A stretch of 64,000 nucleotides of DNA from Marinobacter lutaoensis (GTDB lineage: Bacteria > Pseudomonadota > Gammaproteobacteria > Pseudomonadales > Oleiphilaceae), in contig NZ_MSCW01000007.1 in assembly GCF_001981305.1 (NCBI RefSeq), forward strand, positions 620,001-684,000. The letters are read 5' to 3'. Numbering within the stretch: the stretch's first letter is position 1; the number at the start of each line of letters is the position of its first letter. Below, one piece after another: positions 1 to 8,603 of this stretch. Position numbers and translations under genes: made by a program. The notes beneath the pieces were generated by a model. That model was not told the origin of the DNA and ran no database searches. It saw nothing but the letters and a program-made list of their open reading frames with translations.

Positions 1-1976
1 GTCACCACCCCGAGCCGGTCGCCGTCGCCGTCGAAGGCAATGCCGAGGTCGGCACCTTCCGACTGCACCCGGGCGATCAAATCCACCAGGTTCTCCGGCT
101 TGCCCGGATCCGGATGGTGATTTGGAAAGTCGCCGTCCACCTCGCAGTACAGGGGCACCACCTCGCAGCCCAACTCCTCAATAAGCATCGGGGCCAGCTC
201 GCCGGCGATGCCGTTACCGGCATCCACCACCACTTTCAGCGGAGCCGCCACGGCGATGTCCCCAACGATCCGATCCAGATAGGCCCGACGCACATCCTGG
301 CTCGACTGGCGGCCCTGGCCACGGGCCAGATCGCCGTTCCGGACACGCTGGTACAGGGCCTGAATGGCGTCGCCGGACAGCGTCTCCCCCCCGAGCATGA
401 TCTTCAGGCCGTTGTAGTTGGCCGGATTGTGACTGCCGGTCACCATCACCCCGGAGCCGGTCTCCAGCTGGTAGGTGGCGAAGTACAGCACCGGCGTCGG
501 CACGGCGCCGACATGGATGACATCGCAGCCGGCGGCCATAACCCCACGGGCCAGGGCATCCGCCAGTTCGGGGCTGGAATGGCGGCCGTCGTAGCCCACG
601 CACAGGCTCGAGACACCCCGCGCCAGGGCCTCCGAGCCGATGGCCCGGCCAATCACCTCGACCCCCTCAGCGGACAGGGTCTCGCCGACGATGCCGCGAA
701 TGTCATAGGCCCGGAAAATCTCCGGCGCCAATTCAACCGCCGGCGCGGCCACCTCTTCCACCACCAGAGCCTCGTCCCCGGCCAGGGGAGCGTCGCCGCC
801 AAACCCCAGCACATCCTCATCGCCGTCCAGCATGTCGATATCGGGCATGTCGGTGTTCTGGAACAGGGGCTCCTCCACGACCTCGGAGGCGGGTCCAGAA
901 GCCGGTTTGGGACGGGCCGACTCCGAGGCCTTGGCCACCCGTTTCTCCACCATCTGGGCGATGCGGAACAGCACTTCACCAAGGGACCCCACCAGGTCCC
1001 AGTGCGCGCCCGGCAGGCGGGCCTTGTCGCCGGCAAACACCTTATGCGCCCACTGGATGAGTGCCGACACATCCGCGCGCAGGGAGCGCTGGGCGTTGCC
1101 CAGCAGGCCCCACACCAGGATCGCCGCAACCAGTGCCGGCAGGCCGACAAGCAGCGCCAGCCAAGTCAAACTGACCGGCGGTTCCGGCAGCCGGGCCGGC
1201 GTGTACTGCACCGACCAGTCCGGGTTCATCAGGGTGCGGGATAATGACGGCCCCGAGCCGGCACCCTGGCTGGCCACCGTGCGCGAGGTGCCAGCCACGG
1301 TCTGGATCAGCGCCAGCCGGCCACCGAGATCGGCGTCGGTCACGGTGAGCAGCGCCTGCAGCTCCTGGGTATCGAACACCACCAGCAGGCTACCCATCAC
1401 CGCCTGGCTGACCGGGTTACGCACCGCCGTCGCGATCTGGAGAAACCAGCGGTCGTCCCTGGGGAAGGCGTCCGGTAGCAGCGGCCGCCCGGTTTCCGCC
1501 CGGCGCACCAGCTCCAGGCCGGCGAAGCCAAGCAGGGGCTTGTCCGGAGCGGACCTGGGAACCTCGCGAAAGGGAAACAGATAGACCGCCTGGATACCCG
1601 GCAACGCCCGGGCCAGCTGGGCCTCGGCGGCATCCAGGGATACCGGGCTGGCCAGTGCCTCCCGCACATAGGCCTGGCTGGCGAGGCCGTCGACGCTGCG
1701 CTGAAGCCAGGTCAGGTACTGGTTCAGACGAAAGGCCGCCCCTTCCACTTGGTGACTGGCTTGGCTGCGCAGGCGCTTATCGACGGTGGGCTGGATTGCC
1801 AGGAAATACAGCAACACCACCGACACCACGCCAGCCAGGAGCACCACCAGGGCCTGGCCCAGGGCCACCGACCCCAGGCGCTTGAGCCGGCGCTCCGGGC
1901 CCTTGGCCTTGGCGGCGGCCTTGGCCGACGGCTCCGCCGAAACCTCGTCCGTTTTTTTCTTCCTACCGAGCTTCAT
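1..1976 (-). CDS. algC: Phosphomannomutase/phosphoglucomutase AlgC, long membrane-anchored form (partial)
   Basis: Interconverts hexose 1- and 6-phosphates, supplying sugar nucleotides for exopolysaccharide and LPS. The ATG at 1974-1976 begins a Lys-rich cytoplasmic start, a membrane segment (about residues 36-60), an extracytoplasmic region of about 200 residues, a second membrane segment (about 268-293) and an acidic linker. The phosphohexomutase domain starts near residue 415 at PEIFRAYDIRG. The phosphoserine loop TGSHNPANYNG (around 430-444) and the metal-binding DGDGDR (around 20-35) are present. The C-terminal domains lie beyond position 1. The enzyme alone is about 460 residues, so the anchor is a long extension. 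It follows coaBC and dut on the same strand, as in Pseudomonas. Confidence 0.93.
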   Translation of the reverse strand, partial: MKLGRKKKTDEVSAEPSAKAAAKAKGPERRLKRLGSVALGQALVVLLAGVVSVVLLYFLAIQPTVDKRLRSQASHQVEGAAFRLNQYLTWLQRSVDGLASQAYVREALASPVSLDAAEAQLARALPGIQAVYLFPFREVPRSAPDKPLLGFAGLELVRRAETGRPLLPDAFPRDDRWFLQIATAVRNPVSQAVMGSLLVVFDTQELQALLTVTDADLGGRLALIQTVAGTSRTVASQGAGSGPSLSRTLMNPDWSVQYTPARLPEPPVSLTWLALLVGLPALVAAILVWGLLGNAQRSLRADVSALIQWAHKVFAGDKARLPGAHWDLVGSLGEVLFRIAQMVEKRVAKASESARPKPASGPASEVVEEPLFQNTDMPDIDMLDGDEDVLGFGGDAPLAGDEALVVEEVAAPAVELAPEIFRAYDIRGIVGETLSAEGVEVIGRAIGSEALARGVSSLCVGYDGRHSSPELADALARGVMAAGCDVIHVGAVPTPVLYFATYQLETGSGVMVTGSHNPANYNGLKIMLGGETLSGDAIQALYQRVRNGDLARGQGRQSSQDVRRAYLDRIVGDIAVAAPLKVVVDAGNGIAGELAPMLIEELGCEVVPLYCEVDGDFPNHHPDPGKPENLVDLIARVQSEGADLGIAFDGDGDRLGVV

Positions 1977-2071
1977 AGTCCATCCCGCCGTTGTATTTTT
2001 TTCGAACTGGACAAGCAGTTACCCGCAAAAGTATAGACCTCGCACCTGACTTATGCGTGACAGCGGGCGCC

Positions 2072-2533
2072 TCAGTGGCGGCCGGTGGAGCCGAAGCCAC
2101 CCGCCCCCCGGGCACTCGTCTGGAAATCCGACACCAGCTCGAAATCGGCCTGGACCACGGGGACCAGAACCATCTGGGCGATGCGTTCGCCCACCGTCAC
2201 GGTGAAGGAGGTGTTGCCTCGGTTCCAGCAGGAGACCATCAGCTCGCCCTGATAGTCGGAGTCGATCAGGCCGACCAGGTTGCCTAAAACAATGCCATGC
2301 TTGTGGCCCAGGCCACTGCGGGGCAGGATCATGGCGGCCAGGCCAGGGTCGCCGATGTGGAGGGCCAGGCCGGTGGGAATCAGGGCCGTTTGGCCCGGCT
2401 CCAGGGTCAGCGGGGCCTCCAGGCAGGCCCGCAGATCAAGGCCGGCGGAGCCGTCGGTGGCGTATTCTGGAAACGGGATGGTGGTTCCGATCCGGTCGTC
2501 GAGAACCCGGACCTGCAGGGTTTTCTTGCTCAT
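2072..2533 (-). CDS. dut: dUTP diphosphatase
   Basis: Hydrolyses dUTP to dUMP and pyrophosphate, keeping uracil out of DNA and feeding dTMP synthesis; acts as a cytosolic homotrimer. The 153-residue length is normal. Visible family motifs are [20 protein letters not shown] and the C-terminal glycine-rich [11 protein letters not shown] that closes over the active site. The ATG overlaps the stop codon of coaBC in an ATGA arrangement, so the two are translationally coupled, and algC follows about 95 bases downstream. The coaBC-dut-algC order matches Pseudomonas. Confidence 0.97.
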   Translation of the reverse strand: MSKKTLQVRVLDDRIGTTIPFPEYATDGSAGLDLRACLEAPLTLEPGQTALIPTGLALHIGDPGLAAMILPRSGLGHKHGIVLGNLVGLIDSDYQGELMVSCWNRGNTSFTVTVGERIAQMVLVPVVQADFELVSDFQTSARGAGGFGSTGRH

Positions 2534-3741
2534 GCGCTCTTATCCATCTGTTCACTGATCAGCGCGACCAGGCGGGTCGCGATGGCTTGCTTGCTGTCCG
2601 GGCCGATCTGCGCCTGACCGCCGGGCCAGAACACGGTGACGGCGTTGCGATCGCTGTTGAACCCCAAGCCGGGAACCGACACGTCGTTGGCGACGATCAT
2701 GCGCAGGTTTTTCCGCGCCATCTTGTCGGTGGCGTAACGGGCCACGTCCCGGGTTTCCGCCGCGAACCCCACCGTGAACGGCGCGCCCGGACGGGCCGCG
2801 ACCGTTGCCAGGATGTCGGGGTTGCGCACCAGCGACACGGTCAGGGTCTCGGAGGATTTCTTGATCTTGTCACCGGCGCGGTTCTGGGGCCGGTAATCGG
2901 CCACCGCCGCCGTCGCCACGAACAGATCGCAGCCTTCGTCCACCGCCGCCAGGGTGGCCCCAAGCATGTCCTCCGCCGTCACCACCGGGCGCACCTCGAC
3001 TCCGGCCGGCGGCGCCAGGCTGACCGGACCACTGACCAGGACCACGCGGGCACCGGCGTCCCGGGCGGCCTCGGCCAGGGCGTAGCCCATTTTTCCGGAG
3101 CTGTGGTTGCTGAGGTAACGCACCGGGTCCAACGGCTCCCGGGTCGGCCCGGCGGTAATCACCACGCGGCGTCCCCGCAGGATCCCCTCCAGAGCCCTCT
3201 CCGACGCTGGCGCCAGCAGGCGCGCCGCCAGCTCCGCCGGCTCCAACATCCGGCCCGGGCCGGTATCGCCACAGGCCTGCTCGCCCTGGTCCGGCCCCCA
3301 CAGGCAGACCTGGGGGTCGTCCCGCAACAGGGCGACATTGCGCTGGGTACGGGGGTTTCGCCACATGGCTTGGTTCATCGCCGGAGCCAGGATAATGGGC
3401 GCTTCGGTGGCGCAGCAGACGGTGGTCAACAGGTCATCCGCCAGGCCCTGCGCCAGCCGGGCCAGGAAATCGGCGGAGGCCGGTGCCACCACCACTTGGT
3501 CGGCCCACTTGGCCAGTTCGATATGCCCCATTCCGGCTTCCGCCTCGGGGTCCAGCAACGAGGTCCTGACCGGTTCGCCGCTCAGTGCCTGAAAGGTCAG
3601 CGGCGTGACAAACGCCTCCGCCGCACGCGTCATGACCACGCGGACCTCGCAGCCCGCTTTTTTCAATAACCGGACCAGCTCCGCGCTCTTGTAGGCCGCG
3701 ATGCCGCCGGTGATACCCAGTAGAATTCTCTTGGCGCCCAT
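2530..3741 (-). CDS. coaBC: Bifunctional phosphopantothenoylcysteine decarboxylase/phosphopantothenate-cysteine ligase
   Basis: Catalyses two consecutive steps of coenzyme A synthesis. The N-terminal FMN flavoprotein (CoaC) shows [11 protein letters not shown], the active-site His in [10 protein letters not shown] and the PAMN motif. The C-terminal ligase (CoaB) shows [21 protein letters not shown] and KIKKSSE. The reading frame is open far upstream into radC, but I place the start at the ATG 3739-3741 because [13 protein letters not shown] is the conserved N-terminus and gives 403 residues, close to E. coli CoaBC. With coaD and panP it is one of three CoA-supply genes in the window. Confidence 0.96.
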   Translation of the reverse strand: MGAKRILLGITGGIAAYKSAELVRLLKKAGCEVRVVMTRAAEAFVTPLTFQALSGEPVRTSLLDPEAEAGMGHIELAKWADQVVVAPASADFLARLAQGLADDLLTTVCCATEAPIILAPAMNQAMWRNPRTQRNVALLRDDPQVCLWGPDQGEQACGDTGPGRMLEPAELAARLLAPASERALEGILRGRRVVITAGPTREPLDPVRYLSNHSSGKMGYALAEAARDAGARVVLVSGPVSLAPPAGVEVRPVVTAEDMLGATLAAVDEGCDLFVATAAVADYRPQNRAGDKIKKSSETLTVSLVRNPDILATVAARPGAPFTVGFAAETRDVARYATDKMARKNLRMIVANDVSVPGLGFNSDRNAVTVFWPGGQAQIGPDSKQAIATRLVALISEQMDKSA

Positions 3742-3912
3742 ACCGGCTCCATAGTGCCCAGAAACAAAGGGGTAATACGATAGCACGCCCGCCCGGCGAC
3801 AGCAGCCGGAACGCCATCGGGAACGTTTACGGCATGTTACTTTTTCAAGTAACCTTTGTAACCTTGAATTCCACCGGGGCAGGACGCCCCAGACACGCAA
3901 GGACGCCGAGCG
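3742..3912. promoter_or_regulatory. Divergent coaBC/radC intergenic region with inverted repeat
   Basis: Spacer between the divergent coaBC and radC. It holds GTTACTT-TTTC-AAGTAAC, a perfect 7-bp inverted repeat at 3836-3853, followed by another GTAACC at 3858-3863. This could be a protein-binding site or a short hairpin; no regulator is implied by the neighbours. The AAGGA at about 3899-3903 serves radC. Confidence 0.4.
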
Positions 3913-4587
3913 ATGCCAACCACCCCCTGGCCCGAAGACGAGCGCCCGCGCGAGCGCCTGCTCGCCCACGGCGCCACTGCCCTTTCCGACGCCGAACTGC
4001 TGGCTATTTTTCTGCGTACCGGCACCGCCGGCATGCCGGTAATGACACTGGCCCGACACCTGATTCACCGTTTTGGCAGCCTGCGTGCCCTGATGGCGGC
4101 CTCACACCGCCAGTTCTGCGCCGTCCGCGGTCTGGGCACCGCCAAGTACGCACAGCTCCAGGCCGCCATGGAAATGGCGCGCCGGGTGATGGACGAACCA
4201 CTGCGCCACGGCGACCCGCTGCAATCCCCCGCCGATACCCGGCGCTTTCTCGCCAGCCGCCTGGGCACCTATCCCCACGAGGTGTTCGCGGGTCTGTTCC
4301 TGGATAACCGTCACCGGGTCATCCAGTACCGGGAGCTGTTCCGGGGCACCATCGACGGTGCCGCCGTCTACCCCCGGGAAGTGGTCCGCCAGGCACTCGA
4401 GGACAACGCGGCGGCGGTGATCTTCGCCCACAACCACCCGTCCGGCGTCGCCGAGCCCAGTCAAGCTGACATCGCCCTGACCCGGCGCCTGAAGGAGGCA
4501 CTGGACCTGGTGGATATCCGGGTTCTTGACCATATGGTGATTGGCCACGGTGAGGTAATATCCCTGGCCGAACGCGGATTGATGTGA
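3913..4587 (+). CDS. radC: RadC family JAB/MPN-domain protein
   Basis: A 224-residue protein with N-terminal helix-hairpin-helix segments ([34 protein letters not shown]) and a C-terminal JAB/MPN metalloprotease fold. The zinc-binding HNHPSG with a downstream Asp ([14 protein letters not shown]) is intact. The original DNA-repair role of RadC has been withdrawn and its cellular function is unsettled. The ATG is preceded by AAGGA. It is divergent from coaBC and upstream of rpmB-rpmG, a conserved neighbourhood. Confidence 0.95.
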   Translation: MPTTPWPEDERPRERLLAHGATALSDAELLAIFLRTGTAGMPVMTLARHLIHRFGSLRALMAASHRQFCAVRGLGTAKYAQLQAAMEMARRVMDEPLRHGDPLQSPADTRRFLASRLGTYPHEVFAGLFLDNRHRVIQYRELFRGTIDGAAVYPREVVRQALEDNAAAVIFAHNHPSGVAEPSQADIALTRRLKEALDLVDIRVLDHMVIGHGEVISLAERGLM

Positions 4588-4634
4588 GCGGCGGCGGCCC
4601 CGGCCGGCGCACTGGCCAATTTCCCAACAATTTT

Positions 4635-4663
4635 TTGCGTTGGGCGGGCAGTTCTGGTATAAA
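4635..4663 (+). promoter_or_regulatory. rpmB-rpmG promoter (extended -10)
   Basis: TTGCGT (4635-4640), a 17-bp spacer and TATAAA (4658-4663) preceded by TG at 4655-4656, an extended -10 element. It lies about 140 bases upstream of the rpmB ATG, leaving a long leader. Confidence 0.55.
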
Positions 4664-4669
4664 AGCGTC

Positions 4670-4803
4670 CCTTTCTGGCGGCGTCTGGCAGACAGCGCTC
4701 CGTATTCAAGGCGCGGGCAGGGAGTTGCAGGCTCCCCGGACACCAGAGACGCACTAACACGAATTCGTATTGATAGAGACCACTGCTCAGGTCGGAGGCA
4801 AGT
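4670..4803 (+). promoter_or_regulatory. Structured 5' leader of rpmB-rpmG (candidate)
   Basis: The predicted transcript has about 130 untranslated bases. GCGTCTGG (4681-4688) can pair with CCAGAGACGC (4743-4752) with a 2-base bulge, enclosing GGAG (4721-4724) and CTCC (4732-4735). This could be an autoregulatory ribosomal-protein leader. The evidence is pairing only; I recognise no described leader motif. GGAGG just before the ATG is the ribosome-binding site. Confidence 0.3.
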
Positions 4804-5040
4804 ATGTCCAGAGTTTGTCAGGTTACCGGTAAGCGTCCGGTCACCGGTAACAACGTATCCCACGCGATGAACCACACCCGTCGTCGTTTTCTGCCGAATC
4901 TGCAGAACCACCGTTTCTGGGTTGAATCCGAGAAGCGTTTCGTGAAGCTGCGCGTATCCGCCAAGGGCATGCGCATCATCGACAAAAAAGGTATTGACGC
5001 TGTGCTGGCCGACATCCGTGCCCGCGGCGAGAAGGTATAA
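4804..5040 (+). CDS. rpmB: 50S ribosomal protein L28
   Basis: A 78-residue basic protein nearly colinear with E. coli L28: [50 protein letters not shown]. It is a structural protein of the large ribosomal subunit. A good GGAGG precedes the ATG. It is the first gene of an rpmB-rpmG operon with 11 bases between the genes. Confidence 0.99.
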   Translation: MSRVCQVTGKRPVTGNNVSHAMNHTRRRFLPNLQNHRFWVESEKRFVKLRVSAKGMRIIDKKGIDAVLADIRARGEKV

Positions 5041-5051
5041 GGAGCCGCATC

Positions 5052-5207
5052 ATGCGCGAGAAGATCAAGCTGGTATCCTCAGCAGGCACTGGTCACTTCT
5101 ACACGACCACCAAGAACAAGCGTAACACCCCGGAAAAAATCGAGATCAAGAAGTACGATCCGGTGGTGCGCAAGCACGTCGCCTACAAGGAAGCCAAGAT
5201 CAAGTAA
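5052..5207 (+). CDS. rpmG: 50S ribosomal protein L33
   Basis: Encodes 51 residues beginning [20 protein letters not shown] and ending VAYKEAKIK, close to E. coli L33 but lacking its first few residues. No cysteines are present, so this is the zinc-independent (C-minus) form and I expect no Zur control. It is co-transcribed with rpmB and followed immediately by a strong terminator. Confidence 0.98.
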   Translation: MREKIKLVSSAGTGHFYTTTKNKRNTPEKIEIKKYDPVVRKHVAYKEAKIK

Positions 5208-5220
5208 TTCTTGGCAGCAC

Positions 5221-5262
5221 AGGCACAAAAAAACCCGGCCCGGCGCCGGGTTTTTTGTGCCT
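5221..5262. terminator. Bidirectional Rho-independent terminator
   Basis: A7, a CCCGGC/GCCGGG stem and T6, with outer arms GGCAC/GTGCC that extend the hairpin. It ends rpmG transcripts from the left and transcripts of the minus-strand hydrolase from the right. Confidence 0.92.
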
Positions 5263-5266
5263 GTCG

Positions 5267-6133
5267 TCAGAACTTCTCCAGGTAGCCCTTGGGCAGCGCC
5301 ACGTCCATGGCAATGGGCAGGTGGTCGGACAGGGGGTAACTGACCACCTCCGAGCGACGAATCTCCAGGGTCGGACTAACCAGGATATGATCCAGGGCCT
5401 TTTCCGGGCGCCAGCTGGGGAAACTGTGGGCGGTGGGTGGCAGGGGTACCAGGTCGGTTTCCTTCAACGGCGTGTTGTTGAGCAGCTCCTCGGCGTGGTT
5501 GTTCATATCCCCCATCAAGACCACGTGCCGGTAATCGGCGATCAGCTCCCGGATATACCCCAGTTGCCGCTGCTGCGCAGCCCGGCTCAGCGACAGGTGC
5601 ATCAGCACCAGTACCAACGGGTCGCTCCGGTCGCCGTAGCGAGCCACAATCGCACCCCGGCCGGGAATCAGGCCCGGCAGGCGGTGCTCGGTGACATCAA
5701 GCGGCCGGAACCGGCTGAGCAGGCCATTCGAGTGCTGGGCGATCTGCCCCAAGTTGCGGTTCAGCTGCTGATACCAGTATGGGATCCCGGCCGCCTCGGC
5801 CAGGTACTGCACCTGGTTAATGTAGCCGCTGCGCAGACTGCCACCGTCACACTCCTGCAGCGCCACCACATCGTAGTTGCTGATCAGCCGGGCGATTCGG
5901 TCCAGGTTTTCGATGCGGTTGCGATAGGGCAGCACATGCTGCCAGCTGCGGGTGAGATAATGTCGGTAGGAGGCGGTGTTGATTCCCACCTGAATATTGA
6001 ACGTCAGCAGTCGAAGGTGCCGGTTCGGCTCGAATTCCGGCACATGGTCGAGGCCGGAGCAGCGCCCCCGGGGCGGCCGGGGTTGCTCCAGCTTCAGCAG
6101 TCCGTGAATCTGGTTGCGAATGCGCTTGTACAT
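5267..6133 (-). CDS. Endonuclease/exonuclease/phosphatase family hydrolase
   Basis: Mg-dependent phosphoesterase fold of the EEP superfamily. Family positions visible are LTFNIQVG (metal Asn), VALQECDGG (metal Glu), GDMNNH (catalytic Asp and Asn) and SDHLPIAMDV (catalytic His). The substrate cannot be told from sequence. I chose ATG 6131-6133 (MYKRIRNQIHG) over an upstream GTG at 6157. Pseudomonas carries a similar protein beside dsbA and cytochrome c4, as here. No signal peptide, so probably cytosolic. Confidence 0.88.
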   Translation of the reverse strand: MYKRIRNQIHGLLKLEQPRPPRGRCSGLDHVPEFEPNRHLRLLTFNIQVGINTASYRHYLTRSWQHVLPYRNRIENLDRIARLISNYDVVALQECDGGSLRSGYINQVQYLAEAAGIPYWYQQLNRNLGQIAQHSNGLLSRFRPLDVTEHRLPGLIPGRGAIVARYGDRSDPLVLVLMHLSLSRAAQQRQLGYIRELIADYRHVVLMGDMNNHAEELLNNTPLKETDLVPLPPTAHSFPSWRPEKALDHILVSPTLEIRRSEVVSYPLSDHLPIAMDVALPKGYLEKF

Positions 6134-6202
6134 AGTCCGGCGGTCCCATCCTGACACCCCCGGGACACCGGCGGCGCCGGAGCCGGGCCGCCGGTTCCCG
6201 GG

Positions 6203-6838
6203 TCAGTTACCGGCGTTGTGTTCCTTCTCGACCAGGTAATCAACGACTTTCAATACCGCTTCGTGGCTGCCGGCCATGCTGGCGGTCACCACGTACTTGC
6301 CATTCACCAGCATAGACGGTGTTCCGGTAATGCGCGCGCCCCGGACTTTGGCCTGGGCCTGTTGCAGCTTGGCGTTCACGCCAAAGCTGTTGTACGCCTT
6401 CAGGAATTCATCCGGGTCCACGCCGTATCCGGCCACGAATTTCGCCAGTGACTCGCCGTCGTTCAGGGGCCGGTGCTCGCCCGCCAGGGCATCAAACAGG
6501 GCATCATGAACCTTGTCCAGCTGCCCCAGCGCCTCCAGAGCGTAGAACGCCCGCGCGTGGGGCTCCCAGGAACGCCCCAGTGCCGCCGGGATGCGCACGT
6601 AATGAACATAGTCCGGCGCCTGGGCTTCCCAGGCCTCCGCCAGTGGCTTGAACCGGTAGCAGTGGGGGCAGCCATACCAGAACACTTCCGCCACCTCGAC
6701 GCCATCCGTGCTTTCGGTGTGCACGGGAGTTTCCAGCTTGCGATAGTGAACGCCCTCTTGCCAGGTCTCCGCGTTCGCTACCCCGGCAAAAGCCATCGCC
6801 AGGGACAGGATGGCCACCACTCCGAAGGATCTGATCAT
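6203..6838 (-). CDS. dsbA: Thiol:disulfide interchange protein DsbA
   Basis: Periplasmic dithiol oxidase that introduces disulfides into exported proteins and is reoxidised by DsbB. It has a clear signal peptide (residues 1-23, ending VANA) and a thioredoxin-like fold with active site Cys57-Pro-His-Cys60 in WYGCPHCYRF and the cis-proline segment TGTPSM. Length 211 is typical. It lies between cytochrome c4 and the EEP hydrolase on the same strand. Confidence 0.96.
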   Translation of the reverse strand: MIRSFGVVAILSLAMAFAGVANAETWQEGVHYRKLETPVHTESTDGVEVAEVFWYGCPHCYRFKPLAEAWEAQAPDYVHYVRIPAALGRSWEPHARAFYALEALGQLDKVHDALFDALAGEHRPLNDGESLAKFVAGYGVDPDEFLKAYNSFGVNAKLQQAQAKVRGARITGTPSMLVNGKYVVTASMAGSHEAVLKVVDYLVEKEHNAGN

Positions 6839-6947
6839 GAAACGTCTCCGATCTGCCTGATTTTGTGTCGGGGATTATGACCCACGCCAGGCCAAAAGTT
6901 CTACAGCCGGGCCCCAGGGTCGCATTACAGCATGGTAAGACTGGCCC

Positions 6948-6975
6948 AAAAAAAACCCCGCATCGCGGGGTTTTT
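6948..6975 (-). terminator. Rho-independent terminator of cytochrome c4 gene
   Basis: Stem CCCCGC-ATC-GCGGGG with an A-tract on the left (T-tract when read on the minus strand), just past the cytochrome c4 stop codon. Confidence 0.85.
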
Positions 6976-6992
6976 CCATCGGCCGGACCCGG

Positions 6993-7601
6993 TCAGTGCA
7001 GGCCGGATACGTAGTTGGCCACAGCCTCGATCTCAGCGTCGGTGAGCCGGGAGGCCACGTCCATCATGATGGACGAGTTGGCATCGGTGGCCCGGGTGCC
7101 GTCACGGTAGGCTTTCAGTTGCTTCATCACGTACTCGGCGTTCTGACCGCCCAGAGCCGGGTAACCGCCCGGTTCGTTACCCTTGCCCTGCGGGTTGTGG
7201 CAACCGGCGCAGGCCGGTACGCCGGAGGCCAAGTTACCCCCACGATACAGGGCCGCGCCCCGCTCGATCAGATCCGGGTTGGCTTGGCTGACGATCATTT
7301 CCTTGCTGTCAAAAAAGGCCGCGAGGTCCTGCAGATCCTGGTCGGACAGATTGTTCAGCAGGCCGGTCATTTCCGGTACCACCCGCTTGCCGGCCTTGAT
7401 GGCCTTGAGCTGGTTATACAGGTACCGTTCACCGAGACCGGACAGCTTCGGGTAGTTGCCCATCACCGGCTTCTGGCCGCCCTGACCATGACAGCCGGCA
7501 CACACTGCTGCATTCTGTTCACCTGCCTGAGGGTTTCCGGCTCCGTGCGCCAAGGTCGTCAGGCTTACACCAAGAACCACTCCTGCGATCAGTTTTTTCA
7601 T
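6993..7601 (-). CDS. Dihaem cytochrome c4
   Basis: Periplasmic electron carrier to terminal oxidases. A signal peptide ([21 protein letters not shown]) is followed by two cytochrome c domains, each with a CAGCH haem-attachment motif (near residues 35 and 135), plus Met ligand candidates later in each domain. Length 202 fits c4. The divergent partner is engB. The dsbA-c4-engB neighbourhood is conserved in Pseudomonas. Confidence 0.95.
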   Translation of the reverse strand: MKKLIAGVVLGVSLTTLAHGAGNPQAGEQNAAVCAGCHGQGGQKPVMGNYPKLSGLGERYLYNQLKAIKAGKRVVPEMTGLLNNLSDQDLQDLAAFFDSKEMIVSQANPDLIERGAALYRGGNLASGVPACAGCHNPQGKGNEPGGYPALGGQNAEYVMKQLKAYRDGTRATDANSSIMMDVASRLTDAEIEAVANYVSGLH

Positions 7602-7779
7602 GCTCGCTCCGCTTCTCTCATCTTTTAATAAAGGTGTTCTTCATATGCAGCCGGCAGGCGCTGACCAGGCAGGCTCAAAACCGGGGCTGACAGCGGCCGC
7701 GCGCAGCGCGCCGCCCGGAATTGGTGTAGCATTATACATTAATCGCCAACAACTGAAATCCAAAGGAAAGCCAACCGTT
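7602..7779. promoter_or_regulatory. Divergent spacer between cytochrome c4 and engB
   Basis: 178 bases that must carry the start signals of both divergent genes. I see no convincing -35/-10 pair, operator or hairpin. Confidence 0.35.
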
Positions 7780-8409
7780 GTGGACCCTGATCTGACTCAA
7801 AAATCCCTCTCTTTCAACAGTGCCCGGTTCCTGCTCAGCGCCTCCCGCCTCGACGAATGTCCGCCCGATGTCGGCGCCGAGGTGGCCTTTGCCGGCCGCT
7901 CCAACGCCGGCAAGTCCAGCGCTCTGAACGCCATCACCGCCAACGGCAAACTGGCCCGGACGTCCAAGACCCCGGGACGCACCCGCCTGATCAACTTCTT
8001 TTCCCTGAACCGCGAGGGCTGCCGGCTGGTGGACCTGCCCGGCTATGGCTATGCCAAGGTCTCCCGGGACATGAAGGATGACTGGCAGCAGCACCTGGGC
8101 CACTACCTCAACGAACGGCGCTGCCTGCGGGGCCTGGTGCTGGTGATGGACATTCGCCATCCGCTGACCGACTTCGACCAGATGATGGTGGACTGGTGCG
8201 AACACAACCAGCTGCCCCTGATGGTGCTGGCCACCAAAGCGGACAAGCTGAAATTCGGACAGGCCAAGACGGCCATGCTGACCATTGCCCGGAAGCTTCA
8301 GGCTTATCGCTGTGTCCAGCACCAGATCATGTTCTCGGCCACCACCAAGCGGGGCGTCGACACCTGCCGGGAGGCACTGAGTCAGTGGCTGGAATCTCCG
8401 GAAGCCTGA
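7780..8409 (+). CDS. engB: Ribosome biogenesis GTP-binding protein EngB/YsxC/YihA
   Basis: Essential GTPase of large-subunit assembly. G motifs are G1 [10 protein letters not shown]3 DLPGYG, G4 TKAD and G5 SATTKRG. I place the start at GTG 7780-7782 (mature start [15 protein letters not shown]), which gives 209 residues, the family length. The open frame runs further upstream but that part has no family similarity. AAGGA lies about 12 bases before the GTG. Confidence 0.95.
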   Translation: MDPDLTQKSLSFNSARFLLSASRLDECPPDVGAEVAFAGRSNAGKSSALNAITANGKLARTSKTPGRTRLINFFSLNREGCRLVDLPGYGYAKVSRDMKDDWQQHLGHYLNERRCLRGLVLVMDIRHPLTDFDQMMVDWCEHNQLPLMVLATKADKLKFGQAKTAMLTIARKLQAYRCVQHQIMFSATTKRGVDTCREALSQWLESPEA

Positions 8410-8412
8410 ACG

Positions 8413-8519
8413 AAAAAACCGGCCTGCCTTGCGGCAGACCGGCAAAACGTCAGGGTTTGCGACGTGCTAAACCTGAGCTTTCGCTCAGAAGACGCAGGAA
8501 AGTCCGAGTTTCCAACGTC
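8413..8519 (-). ncRNA. Candidate small RNA in the spf/ErsA locus
   Basis: A transcript of about 107 nt is predicted from a sigma-E-like promoter. It would open with a hairpin (GACG..CGTC around GGAAA..TTTCC, 8491-8519), then CTGAGC-GAAA-GCTCAG with a GNRA tetraloop (8473-8488). It ends in CCGGTCTGCC-GCAA-GGCAGGCCGG followed by six U (8413-8442). The tetraloops and a U-G pair in the terminator stem favour the minus strand. It abuts the 3' end of engB, the position of Spot 42 in enterics and ErsA in Pseudomonas. I did not align it to either, so orthology is inferred from position and promoter class. It could instead be the 3' end of the TetR transcript. Confidence 0.7.
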
Positions 8520-8525
8520 ACTTGG

Positions 8526-8553
8526 TTAGAGCCGCCAGGTCAGGGGAAGTTCC
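8526..8553 (-). promoter_or_regulatory. Sigma-E/AlgU-type promoter of the engB-proximal small RNA
   Basis: On the minus strand GGAACTT (8553-8547), a 16-bp spacer, then TCTAA (8530-8526). This matches the extracytoplasmic-stress sigma factor consensus GAACTT-N16/17-TCTGA/TCTAA. The expected start, 6-7 bases downstream, coincides with the first base of the 5' hairpin. Confidence 0.65.
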
Positions 8554-8603
8554 CCGAAACGCCGCTTTTTTGATCAAAATTTCGACTTTTACCTACCTAA
8601 CGA

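Noticed and set aside
114..1244. 376-codon plus-strand frame opposite algC
   Set aside because: An antisense shadow rich in His, Gln, Arg and Gly, typical of the complement of high-GC coding sequence; algC motifs are unambiguous on the other strand.
3742..4068. Upstream extension of the coaBC frame
   Set aside because: It runs through radC and lacks family similarity; the conserved N-terminus begins at 3741.
8470..8519. RNase P RNA fragment suggested by GGAAAGTCCG
   Set aside because: Only this short string matches; the rest of the RNase P core is absent and the segment is explained by the small-RNA hairpin.
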